In this document: one piece after another, positions 46,430-57,000 of the stretch | Layout: each line of letters starts with the position of its first letter | Position numbering within the stretch: the first letter of the stretch is position 1 | Assembly: GCA_023935145.1 (NCBI GenBank) | Contig: CM043700.1 | Span: 63,382,620 to 63,446,619 of the forward strand | DNA from: Bretschneidera sinensis | Lineage: Eukaryota; Streptophyta; Magnoliopsida; Brassicales; Akaniaceae | Direction: 5' to 3' | DNA length: 64,000 bases | Position numbers and translations under genes: made by a program | Notes under the pieces: model-generated | What the model saw: only the letters and a program-made list of their open reading frames with translations | Told to the model about the DNA's origin: nothing | Database searches by the model: none

Positions 46430-47921
46430 ATGGCCCCTCATCATTTACTCTCCCTACTTGTCTTCACTTCTCTAATCTTCCTTTTCACCAATCCATCTCT
46501 CTCTTTTTCGGATAATAATGTGAATCTGTCTCTGTATTATGAATCTCTGTGTCCATATTGCAAGGGATTCATTGTACAACAGCTAGTGAACCTCTTCAAC
46601 ACTGATCTCATCAGCATTGTCAATCTCAGGCTCATCCCTTGGGGAAATTCTCAAGTTATAAAACCCAGTGAGATCATCATCTGCCAGGTAAATTATATCT
46701 TCATCTCTGACTTCTTTATCTTTGCATTACAACTAATTATGCCTCAACCCAAGTTATGTAATCACCTTCTGATCAAGATTTGGTGCATTATATATAAATT
46801 TATTCTTGTTAAGTTTCTTTGCTGACTCTATTCTCTTTATTTTTTTATTTTTGTTGTGGTTATTTTTACAAAATTTTGCAGCATGGTGAGGATGAATGCT
46901 ACCTAAACACTATACATGCCTGTGTTATAAACATTTGGCCTGACCCGGTAAGCCAAGCTCTCTCTCTCTCTCTCTCTCTTTTTTTTTTTTTGTTTTTTTG
47001 TTGACAAGAATCATAACTTCTTTAGTGAAAAAGGTGAAGAACAGGATTGATGTTAGTCAAAATTTTACTTTCTATTTAACCTACAGAGAATTAAGACTCA
47101 CCCAACAAGGAAACGAGAAAAAGAAAAACCCACGGAAATTTTGCATTTGGTATTCACTTGGATCTTTAATTATTAGTAACTATGATGCAGAAAAAGCATT
47201 TTGGTTTTATTTACTGTGTTGAAAGCGGCGGCGTTAACATACAGCAATACTCTGAGCAAGCAGAAGCAGTGTGGAAATTATGTTCTCAAAAATTGAGTTT
47301 GGACCAGAAATCTATCAAAAATTGCTATGACAGTGGATATGGACAAAAGGTTACCTTATTCATCTTCTTTGCTCATTTTCACCAAACAAGTAAGATTGGA
47401 TCTAGGGAAGCTCTGATATTGTTTATATAAATTCAAAATAATGAACACGGGCTTAGCTCAAGAACATTTTCATATCTCCATTCTTGTTGGTTTCCCTTTT
47501 TTCTTGTTCTGTAGAAAGCTTTTTCAATTGCTATACCTGATGTTTCATGCAATTAAAACTCATTTTGCAGCTTATACTCCAATATGCCAAAGAAACTGCT
47601 CATCTAAATCCACTGCATACATATGTACCATGGGTGACTGTGAACAACCAACCAGTCTATAATGTATGTCTCTAAAATCCCACAAACACCTTCTCTCAAT
47701 GAACTTTTATTTTAATTGATCAATTAATTGATTTTTGTATGCAGGACTATGCCAATTTTGTAGCCTATATCTGCGAGGCATACAAAGGCAAAACTGTACC
47801 CAAGGCCTGCATATCGCCTTCATCATCAAACTCAACTAAAAAGGAGAATTCAATCCATCAAGCTTGCTACCCTGTTGAAGCCAGAAACTTGACCTTGTTT
47901 AACAGAGAAAGAAAATACTAA
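46430..47921 (+). CDS. GILT-family thiol reductase (OSH1-like), copy 2, five exons
   Basis: Exons are 46430-46687, 46882-46947, 47191-47349, 47571-47663 and 47745-47921, all GT-AG and phase 0, for 250 residues. The ATG at 46430 begins a clear signal peptide (LLSLLVFTSLIFLF). Then come LSLYYESLCPYCKGF with the redox pair CPYC, RLIPWGNS, the signature CQHGEDECYLN (exon 1-2 junction), FGFIYCVES, CYDSGYGQK, PLHTYVPWVTVNNQPVYN and DYANFVAYICEAYKGK. The protein should enter the secretory pathway and act as a thiol-disulphide oxidoreductase in the vacuole/lysosome or outside the cell. All splice sites are canonical, including the exon 4 donor (AAT|GTATGT), so this copy looks intact. Exon sizes match copy 1 except exons 1, 3, 4 and 5, which differ by whole codons. 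Confidence 0.93.
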
Positions 47922-48764
47922 GGTCCGCAGACTTTTAGGCAGCAAGGAAGCAGTGACTAAGCGTATCTACCATTCTGCTTCTGCAAGTGTGAATAAAAAG
48001 CAGCTTCTGATATAAATTCTCAAGGCTTTTCATGTTATGTTATGAACTCCATAACCCTCTTTGAAAATGAAATTAAATATATATGCAAATATAAGGCAAT
48101 CATTATAATTCATCGATTCTTATAATGCAAGTAAACAGCAACTCCTGCAGGCACCAACTGCACTGCCTCAAAAGTGTTGTGCTTTACAAAAAGTCACCTT
48201 ATATCAGACCTTAAAATTACACTTTCAAAGATGCCAAAAAGGCTCAGTACCATGAACACTATAAGATAAACAAGCAACAAAACACTGAATTACATAATAA
48301 CTTAGGGAAAGGACTGTTGAATTGAACCTCTATCGCATATTAATCATCTTCCAAATGCTATCACATGTATCATAGGCAGTCATCTTTGTTGAGTCAAACC
48401 CAAACTTCTCAATCACCTTTTTATCCCTATCCACTATCTGTAACTGAATTGATTTAAGGAGAATCCATATGCTGCTAATGAACTGTCTCAAAAAATCTTA
48501 ATATAGCCACAAAGCAAAAAGAAATGGTTTTGACAAAAAAGAAAGAAAAGGAAAAAGTAGTTGCAACAAAAGGATAAGACCTGAGATTTTGGATTCATCA
48601 TCAAAGTTTGGGATAATATTTGTGACAGAAGCAAACATAGAAAGCTTTCTCCTGCAGGATCAGAGAAAAATGTTTTAGTTTCAGAAATCACCCAGCAATA
48701 GATGATTCTGGATTGTCTATTTTCATCGCCATAACAAAGGTGATGTAGAACAGGCGAAATAGAA

Positions 48765-48875
48765 ATCAAGCTACCCTGGGGATTGGAAGAGAAGCTAGGC
48801 TACCCTGGGGATTGGAAGAGAAGCCAGGCTACAGTGGGGATTGGAAGAGAAGTCAGGCTACCCTGGAGGTTGAGA
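48765..48875. repeat. 29-bp tandem repeat in the left LTR only
   Basis: About 3.5 copies of CTACCCTGGGGATTGGAAGA then GAAGCCAGG. The right LTR at about 50605-50660 has the same sequence in fewer copies, so the array expanded after or during insertion. Confidence 0.85.
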
Positions 48876-49214
48876 GAAGTTGAAACCCAATATCAATCTG
48901 ATTTTTATTTATTCAAAACTCCTTCGAAAAGTAACATAGGGATCTCTTATATAGAGATCTTTTGGACTGTAAATAAAGAAACCTTAATCCTAATACAAAT
49001 TTGCCCCATATTACAAAATTACAAACTTGTCTCCATACTCTTCTGTACCCCATCATTCTTCACCACTAAAAAAAAATTGACCTCGAGTTTTGGAGTGAAG
49101 AAGCAATAACAACTAGAATGCTTGGAGAAATGAAGCATAATCACGCAAGTCTTGAAAAATGAAGTCTCGACTAAGATAAAATTTTTGGCAAAGAATATCC
49201 ACTGATGAGATGCT

Positions 49215-49673
49215 TCAAACCAAACAGGCAAAGATAAAACCAACACTAGGAGGATGCATATCAACTACTGCCTCAATCATGTCTTCAATCTTTTCTCGTA
49301 GCTTGGAAGTTTGTTCTTGCGTACTTTCTTCATTGACCGTCTTTTCAATATCTAGATTACCAAGTTCAATATTGCTCAGCTCCTCATCCTTGTTTTGGGC
49401 GTGCTTGCAATCCGTTGTCTCAACTTGCTCGACAAAGACTTTCGGCGTGTCGTGAGACGTCTCTAAGTCAATGATCTTGGAAGGTTCATTTTCGTGGTTC
49501 TCAGGTTGGAAGTGAGCATAATTAAACTGCTTTGATGGACCGAAAATAAAACCGCAGTTGCGATTAAAATCGACTGTGAAGCTTTCTATTCTATTAGAAA
49601 CCCTATCAAGTACCTTTTGAAGCTTGAGAAAAGCCTCATTGGGCATAATTGATTCTCTTGGTGAGTAATGCCT
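49215..49673 (-). CDS. Unknown ORF of the non-autonomous LTR element
   Basis: Sense to the element. The frame is open from 49709; the ATG giving MPNEAFLKLQKVLDRVSNRI is near 49646 and an upstream MAIRHYSPRES start is near 49680. The product is about 140-155 residues: an N-terminal helical segment, then an acidic middle (HENEPSKIIDLETSHD, then NKDEELSNIELGNLDIEKTV) and a C-terminal helix (SKLREKIEDMIEAVVDMHPP). It has no zinc knuckle, protease or RT motif, so it is not a normal gag or pol. It could be a highly reduced gag or a captured host fragment; I cannot decide. It is the only long sense frame in the element. Confidence 0.45.
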   Translation of the reverse strand, partial: RHYSPRESIMPNEAFLKLQKVLDRVSNRIESFTVDFNRNCGFIFGPSKQFNYAHFQPENHENEPSKIIDLETSHDTPKVFVEQVETTDCKHAQNKDEELSNIELGNLDIEKTVNEESTQEQTSKLREKIEDMIEAVVDMHPPSVGFIFACLV

Positions 49674-50014
49674 AATCGCCATCCAACAACAATAGTCGTA
49701 ATAATACAACGACTATTCAACTTTGTTTTAACCTAAGAAGCATCTTGGTGCCTAACAAAATTGCACAATGGCTTGAAAATCATAATGAGTTTGAGAGATA
49801 ATGATTTTCTCAACAACCCCGTATGGATAAAAAACTTTATGTAATATATCTTGTGTGACCGGATATAAAACATCATGAATGGTCACAACAACGGATTCGG
49901 TCTGGCTCAACTGAATCTATTACAAAAATTACAATTTTTTTTTTCTCTTTTCTCTCTCTTCTCTCACCTGCTCTCAACTTCTCTTTTCTTTCACTCGATT
50001 GACCATTTGTTTTT

Positions 50015-50560
50015 TTGTTTTTTTTTTCAGATATAAAAGAAACTATAAAAACTCCCTCCTTTGTTACAGAGGTGCAAAAAGAAGACAGAACAAGTCAAGC
50101 TCACATTTCTTGTTGGCGTAGTCGTCGCTCTAGGACGGCGACAATTGGACGGCTTGGGTTCGTATCTCTTGGTGATGGCAACCAAGGGAGTGGTGGTGCT
50201 GCAGTAGAAGGGCTGCCGGATTTGGATATCAATAGAGGTGTCGCGCGGCGGTGCTGGTGGTCGTTGACCATGTTTCAACACGTGGACGGTGGGGTGAACA
50301 GATCGAAAGATTGCGATCCTGGTGGTGTGGTCCTTCTCTGATGAAGGTGGTTTTCGGTGGCGGTGTGTGGCGACTAGGCCTGAAAATTTAAGGCTTGAGT
50401 TGGAAACAGTTGGAGAGGTTGGAGTTGTGTGGACTGTTTGGGCAAGGGTCTGTTTGGATATGGATTTGGCGTTGCAAGTGTGGAGGTTTTTTTTAGGCAG
50501 ATTTTGTTTTGGTGTTTGTGGATTGATGTGGTTTGTTTTCGGTGTGATTTTGGGGATTTA
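50015..50560. other. GC-rich leader segment of the non-autonomous LTR element
   Basis: Lies between the primer-binding site and the unknown ORF. It is much richer in G/C than its surroundings (GGCGGTGCTGGTGG, GTGGCGGTGTGTGGCGAC). Open frames exist on both strands but none is recognisable. It could be a packaging/leader region or captured exon sequence. Confidence 0.45.
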
Positions 50561-52742
50561 TTTTATGCTCTGATACCAAACTAATGTAGAATAGGAGAAA
50601 TAAAAATCAAACTACTCTAGGGATTGGAAGAGAAGTCAGACTACCTTGGAAGTCGAGAGAAATTGATACCCAATATCAATATGATTTTTATTTATTCAAA
50701 GCTCATTTGAAAAGTATAATAGGGATTTCTTATATAGAGATCTTTTGGACTGTAAATAAAGAAACACTAATCCTAATACAAATTTTCCTCATAATGCAAA
50801 ATTACAAATTTACTCCATATTATAAAATTACAAACTTGTCCCCATAGCCTTATGTACCCCATCAAAAAGTCTATAAACACCACAACATGTATTTCATAAT
50901 GGTGAAGATTTGTTGAACTCATAACAAATAGCAAGTTTCTCATTATGATCAGCTAAAAAATTACCAAGAAAATGTTAGACGGAGGTGAGGTGGTAGCAAA
51001 TTCTAAAGCAAGCCAAAGTTGGATGCTTCACTGCATTCCCCAGAGTGATTAGGGAATATATAGGCAGTTTCTTGGATTGAGTTATAGTGAGCAAAATTTA
51101 TTGTGAACCTGACCTGCTCTGCCTAGGTCCACCATGAAAAGTCGGTGAAAAGAATCCCCAAATGCCAAAGTAAGTGTCCTTAGAAGGAGAAGATCAACTT
51201 GGCTTTTTTATTTTGCCTGACAGTAGACATTCAAGCTCAAAATGATCATAGCAATGAAAACAACTGTGATAGCTATGATTGAACACAGAAACTATCCCAG
51301 CAACTCAACTTGCAAAACAATGAGAGCGAGTAAACAAGTAAAATTCTTATCTTATCAGCCCTTCAGCGATATAAAGAATTTCCAAATCTAGACCCAAAGT
51401 TTATCCCCAACCTTTCCAACAGGTAAACTGGTTCAATCACACAAAAATCAGCACCATTTCCTCTGTGGCCCAGTTGCAGTTTGCACATATCAATGTGAAC
51501 CCCATCTCCAAGATTCTGAGGGAAATACCGACTACAAATTCAGAATGATTGTTCATTGATCTATGCCATCATCACCAGTTTACCACCAGATACTTTAAAA
51601 GACCATTGCAAAATCATTTTTGAGATCAATTTTTTGGTTTTTCAGGACTGGAATCACTAAAAGATCAAATGCCCAAGTATTAACCATTACCACTCACATT
51701 ACTAATATGGGTATAAATTCATGGATTAACGTGAGGACAAAAAATGAGAATTGTCTAGCTACTTACTGTGCATCAATTCATCTTGCTCTATTTTCCTTAG
51801 AATTTGCTTCCGCTCTTCGCTAGAAAACCTTTGACATTCCAGATCGTCAAGCTCATGGGTCATAACTGTGTTAACATACATGAGGATAAAAATATAAAAT
51901 TAATTAATTCCCTTGTTATTCAACCAAGAATCCCAAATGCGTATAAAATTACAATAAAAAGTATACTTATCTAAGCTCCTACTTAAGTGCACGTTCCCTT
52001 TCAAGCTCCTCTTCCAAATCCTTTTGTAGATGGTCTATTTCAGCTTCGGCAGCAACCTCAGATTTTTTTTGCTTCCTCTGTTTCCTTCTTGCAAGTATCT
52101 ATCCTTCTCTGATAATCTGCTCCATACAAGAACCTCTTCAATTGAATCACATAACATCAACAAGGATCTAATCACACCTTCAACAATTTAAAACCCTCAT
52201 TGTTTTGTCATAGTTAAATCTGTTATGATTAAGAATGGTCTCTTGGCTATAAGTAAATTCAGTGCAAAGGACAAGCGGACCTTCAATAGATCTCTGAATC
52301 TCTAAGAAATCAGCATCTCAAGAGGACTGAAGAACCTTTTATTGCTCCAAACACTGCATCAAGTTGTTAATGTCCGTTTTGTCCTTCAATACCTCAACAA
52401 GATCGTCCCTGTATGAAATTAGCTTTTCCACATCGATCTTTCTAGAGAAATCCCCCATTTTGGCACCATTAGCTACTCGATATAGCTCAATGATTCTCTA
52501 GGGTTTTGCTATTCCTTTATTCAGATTTTGATTTGAATCAAGAAAAAGGAAAAGAAAAACAGTTGTGAAAGAGTTTATGTTATATCAATAAAAAGCATAA
52601 ATGTAAAGTGGAAACGCGAAAGCGTCCCTTTGATTTCAGAGTATGAAAATGTAAGAAGTCATCATAGGAGACAAGACCCACCCATTTATATTTAAGCAAG
52701 GGACATGATCAAATGACATGTCTATACGCAATACAACCGTCT

Positions 52743-52980
52743 TGTTGAAAATTATTTTAGAGAGAGAAACAGGTTTTAGAGTTAGAAATTCTCACATAAG
52801 AGAAAACTATGGTTTTTGAGTGGTAACAATTTGTTTGTTTTTCAATCCTGTGATTGTCTACATTATCTAAGTTGAGATTATGAAGTATCAAGACATAAAG
52901 ACTCAAAGAGAGTCCAAAATACCAAGAGTTTCAGATTAAATCAGTAAAAATCGTTTTTTCCGCTGTGTTAATATGTTACA
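52743..52980 (+). repeat. Short LTR with adjacent primer-binding site (element not resolved)
   Basis: TGTTGAAAATT at 52743 to AATATGTTACA at 52980 is followed directly by TTGGTATCAAAGCC (52981-52994), which resembles an initiator-tRNA-Met primer-binding site. This points to the 5' LTR of a plus-strand retrotransposon, probably Copia-type from the short LTR. I found no matching 3' LTR and no gag or pol downstream. It lies about 285 bases upstream of the SPC24 start. Confidence 0.45.
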
Positions 52981-53434
52981 TTGGTATCAAAGCCTATGGT
53001 TATTTTCATACAGATTAAATGAAATATATAGATAATGTTTGATATGTTAAATTGCTTGACAATGCGTGTTAATAAGCAAAACCCGAAATTATCAAGTTTT
53101 ATACTCAACATGACAACTTCCTCCACACAGCATATTAAGCCACGATTTTTTACATGAAAATACTTATCATATCAAGGAAAATCGTGGGTTAACTCTTACC
53201 TAGGAGAGAGAACCGATTTAAAACGCGTCTTTATCAATTTTTTTTGGTGAAAATGGTAATTTTTTTGTGTGGTTAATATTATGCCACAAAATTTTACATG
53301 TAAGTAGCCTATGGTACGAAGATGTAATCTGGAATTTTTTGTGGTCTAAGTATCTCTGTAGAGAGAGAAAATCATTAAACCTGTTTCAGGAGGTTTAATG
53401 GTCATAAAATGGTTTTTTCTTTATTTGTTGTTGA

Positions 53435-53439
<5 letters not shown>

Positions 53440-53475
<36 letters not shown>
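53440..53475. repeat. (AT)n microsatellite
   Basis: An uninterrupted run of about 17 AT dinucleotides. Confidence 0.95.
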
Positions 53476-53479
<4 letters not shown>

Positions 53480-53729
53480 CTTTACAGATATGTAGTATGT
53501 GGGTAGTAGATTAAATCTGCGAAGTTTGGTAGAATAACTCTTTTGGATGAGAAAGAAAATTGAAACTCTAGAAATAATATCAGAAACTTCGAATAATTTT
53601 CATAATTTATAAAATCAGTTTTGGAAAATAAAATTTACATGATTGGATAAAGATTTTCTTAAGCTTTCCGACGGTATATAACATGCAAGTTTTGGATTCT
53701 TGTAAAGAGAAAAAAGAGCCTTGATTTTT

Positions 53730-54050
53730 TTTTCTTATGTTTTTAGGGCAAACTCACGGGCTGAAGGTAGAAGATGACACTGTTCATCTCCCTTCACCCA
53801 CGTGCCTGAGGAGAGTGGATTCACTCTCTCACTCTTCGGATAATCCAAACGGAAAATGGAGACCACTACCATGCTTAGGATGGCTGGACGAAGCGTCCGT
53901 CACCGGTCCAGTCCATATACGGCTTATGGAATGGTGTGTGGTCTACACGCGTCACCATTGTGAGTATGTGGGTTGTTGGCATTTTTAATAGTAACTTCCA
54001 CCTCCAATTTTCACTGGCGCTTGGAGGTATCTGGCGACGGATCTAGCGAT
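53730..54050. other. GC-richer island in AT-rich DNA, possible captured fragment
   Basis: After a run TTTTTTTTTCTTATGTTTTTAG the base composition changes. An 83-codon plus frame (53737-53988) with CLRRVDSLSHSSDNPNGKW and PLPCLGWLDEASVTGPV is open. The junction looks like an intron acceptor (TTTTTAG|GGCAAAC). I recognise no domain. Composition returns to AT-rich near 54060. Confidence 0.35.
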
Positions 54051-54059
54051 GCGGAAAAA

Positions 54060-57000
54060 ACTATTTAATCAAATAATTATTTCTGATTTTTGTATAATAT
54101 TTAAAATTTTATTTTTCATGGACTATTTAATATTAATTTTTGAATAAAAATTAATTTAATAAATTAAAAAATAACATTTTTTTGAAAAAAAATTTAAAAT
54201 TCAAATTTGCATATATTTGAGTGCGACAAACTTATTTTTGAGCTTGAAATGATTTTAAAGAGGGTTTATATCCAGTGGGAGCTTGTAGAGGTTCCTGAAA
54301 GGTTTTCTTCATAGTTAAAATCAAATTGAATCAAAATTGCGTGCATATATTTATTGACATGTAAATTAATTTAATAACTGATTGAGCATGCTTATTTTTC
54401 TAAAATTAAAGTAAAGCATGAATCTTTGTGATTACTATATGAATTTATTGATAACATCGTGATAGAAGTTCTATGATTTGTACAAAAGTAATATACAATT
54501 TTCTTTAAAAAAATTATGAAAATTGAGAAAATTATAGAAAATCATATAAAACATGGTGCGTAAAATCAATAAAATTAAGAGAGCCAAAGCCACAATAATT
54601 CTAGTCATGAAAGATTGTGTGAGGGTAAATTTCCTTCACGAAGAGGGAGACTTGCCCTGATCTAGAATCAGTTTAATGTGAATGCTATATGGATAGTGAG
54701 TGCATGCATGTCTGTTGCCGAGTGACTTGACCTTGGATGATCGAGTTTGAATCCTATGCCTAATGGATGAACAAGTGTTTGTCATCTCGTAAAAAGGTAG
54801 GTATAATAGCATATATTTGTTTTGATACACACTTCATTGGACAAGTGATAAAAACTTATTGGAGCATCGAGGTGTGCGTGATAGGCTAGTCTAGTGGGAG
54901 TGTAAAATTGGGTTCGAAAGGTCATTAAAAGACTCAAATGTGGTGAAAAATTAAAATATCTTATGATGATACATAGGACCTGAAATTATTTAAATTAAAA
55001 AATAATTAATTTGATAATAAAAATAAAGTATAATTAGGTCCTTATGGGTTTCCAGGTGCGTTGTGATTTAAAAATATTTACCTGAAGATTTGTGCATTGA
55101 ATAAATTAGTGAATAATGATGTACCACTTAGTAGCGCAGGAGATGATTAGGACCATAGCGAATTTTCGATCTAGTGACTTGTGAAAAATTAATATTCACT
55201 TATTTAGTTTAGTGCTGCAAATACAAGTGTGTGCTACATGTAAGATAGATCAAATTAAGTTGCGCATAATACACTTTATGAAAGTAGAAGAAATTTAATA
55301 AAATTTCTAAAATAGAGACAAAAAGGGTGCAACATAAATGGCGCAAAGAGTCTCCTCCATGAGTATAAAAGGAATATAATTGAAGAAATGGTACAAAGTG
55401 AATAAGCTGCATATAACCATCGTATTTAAAAATGCATTGATCAAGTAACTCATTTAAATTACTTAGCGCACAAGAGTAGCTGCTTTTAAAATTTAATGAG
55501 TGAAATCACCTGATAGAATATTGATATATAAAAGATTCATTAAGTGACCTTTTAGCTATGTATATAAGTTCTATGCTTTGGAAGCATAAATTGACACAAC
55601 GCTTAATAGAAACCATTATATTGTTGTTGAGCATTAAGTAAGTAGTGTCATTTAAAACAACATAGTTGCATATTTTTTTCCCTTAGTGATTGTTTTTGCT
55701 TGGTGGGGAGCTTGCAACGCTCATTATAATGTACACCCAAGATATTTCATATCCTTCGTAGGGACATTATTTTGAGTGTACAGTAACACACTTGCAGATT
55801 GTGCATCACACAATAAGTTAAATTTTTATCGCCATTATTACTTGGAGTAATAAGAAATGATAGAATTCTAATACTCCCATGGCATTACAAGGTAAAGAAA
55901 TGCACTAAATGGAATGAAAATCGTCTTGAGGGGCAATAAGATCATTATAATTGAAATTTTTAGACAACAAAATGAAACCATATAAGTAACCTAAAATTTC
56001 TTTTCTCGTGTGTGCACTAGAAGCAACTTGAATTTTAAAGGTTGATTTGTTTCTTACTTCAACATTATCATAATATCTCTCTTTATGGGATAGAAGAAAT
56101 AAATGATAATCTTAGAGGTAGAGAAAAGTTAAAACAAATGTTTCATGAATACTATTAAAGCTTGGAAATTGATTGATAAAGTTGTGCACAAGTAGCACAT
56201 CCATACTCTATGTACTATTTGAGTGAGATTGACAAGAGTTTTTCAATCATATAGATTGAGACACTTCATATTGTGGCGCTCATAATAAATCGATTGAGGA
56301 TGTAAGAAATTTCTTTAATCTCTCGATTCTAATGGGAGTGACACAACAAATTGTGGAATTTGTTCAAAAAAATCATCAATTGTACAAAGTAATCGTGAAA
56401 GACTTTCGTATCGTCTTTTGGAGATTGAAAAGGAATAGTCTTTGTATTTACTTCGCCTGATGACGATGAGCCAATCAGAAGAAAAATACTCTCTTTTCTT
56501 AATATAGGTTGGATAGAATTTAAGAGAATAAGCCATGTCTACGATTTGGTTATTTTCTTGCCTTGGCATAGAGCAATTAGAAACTTGTTCTCAAAACCCC
56601 AAATCCAAGGTAAATTGGATTCGTCATAAAAAGTAAAGTATACCTTGTGGCAATGATCTAAACTTGATAGAAGGGGTTATCTTATTTCCTTAAGCGCTTA
56701 ATTTTAGTAAAATTTGTTAGCACGAGTTGGTCTAAGTTTCATTTGAAATAGTGAATCTAAGAAAATTCATATTTATTAGGTTGATTATAAAGATCTATAA
56801 TTAATGTCTAAACGTCTTTAGATAGAGGAAGATGGTGAATTAAAAATTGTTAAAAGAGTAGTATGAGTATCTTTAGGGGTTAGCTTTTTTTTTTTTTTTT
56901 TTTAGTTTGAAGTATTGGCATATACAAGGGCATTCAATACAAAGTTATCTCATCATATTATAAAGTCAACTTGATTCTCATGATATATGAAAGCGAATGA

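Larger units (their letters stand above)
48741..50864 (-). mobile_element. Non-autonomous LTR retrotransposon (about 2.1 kb) in a SPC24 intron
   Basis: Direct repeats 48741-49055 and 50582-50864 are LTRs with TGATG/CATCA-type ends (the right copy starts TAATG). Just inside the right one the minus strand reads TTTGGTATCAGAGCA (50579-50565), an initiator-tRNA-Met primer-binding site. Just inside the left one it reads AGTGGTGAAGAA, a polypurine tract. So the element runs right to left. Each LTR has a minus-strand TATA box (TATATAAG, about 48950 and 50735). Flanks read AAAGG and AAAAG, a near target duplication. No gag, RT or integrase is present, only one unknown frame. Confidence 0.85.
48330..52458 (-). 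pseudogene. SPC24: Kinetochore protein SPC24 pseudogene
   Basis: Minus-strand exons: 52458-52281 (MGDFSRKIDVEKLISYRDDL), 52108-about 51983 (DTCKKETEEAKK, then EVAAEAEIDHLQKDLEEELE), 51865-51767 (THELDDLECQRFSSEERKQI), 48651-48581 (RKLSMFASVTNIIPNFDDES) and 48437-48330 (DRDKKVIEKFGFDSTKMTAY, then DTCDSIWKMINMR). This order matches plant SPC24, a subunit of the NDC80 complex that ties kinetochores to spindle microtubules. Damage: TAA after LMQCLEQ (about 52340) and TGA after KVLQSS (about 52325) in exon 1. One extra base in an A8 run in exon 2 (52062-52069) shifts the frame, the exon 2 donor is weak, and the last two exons do not join in phase. A 2.1 kb LTR element sits in the third intron. A functional copy must lie elsewhere. 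Confidence 0.88.
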
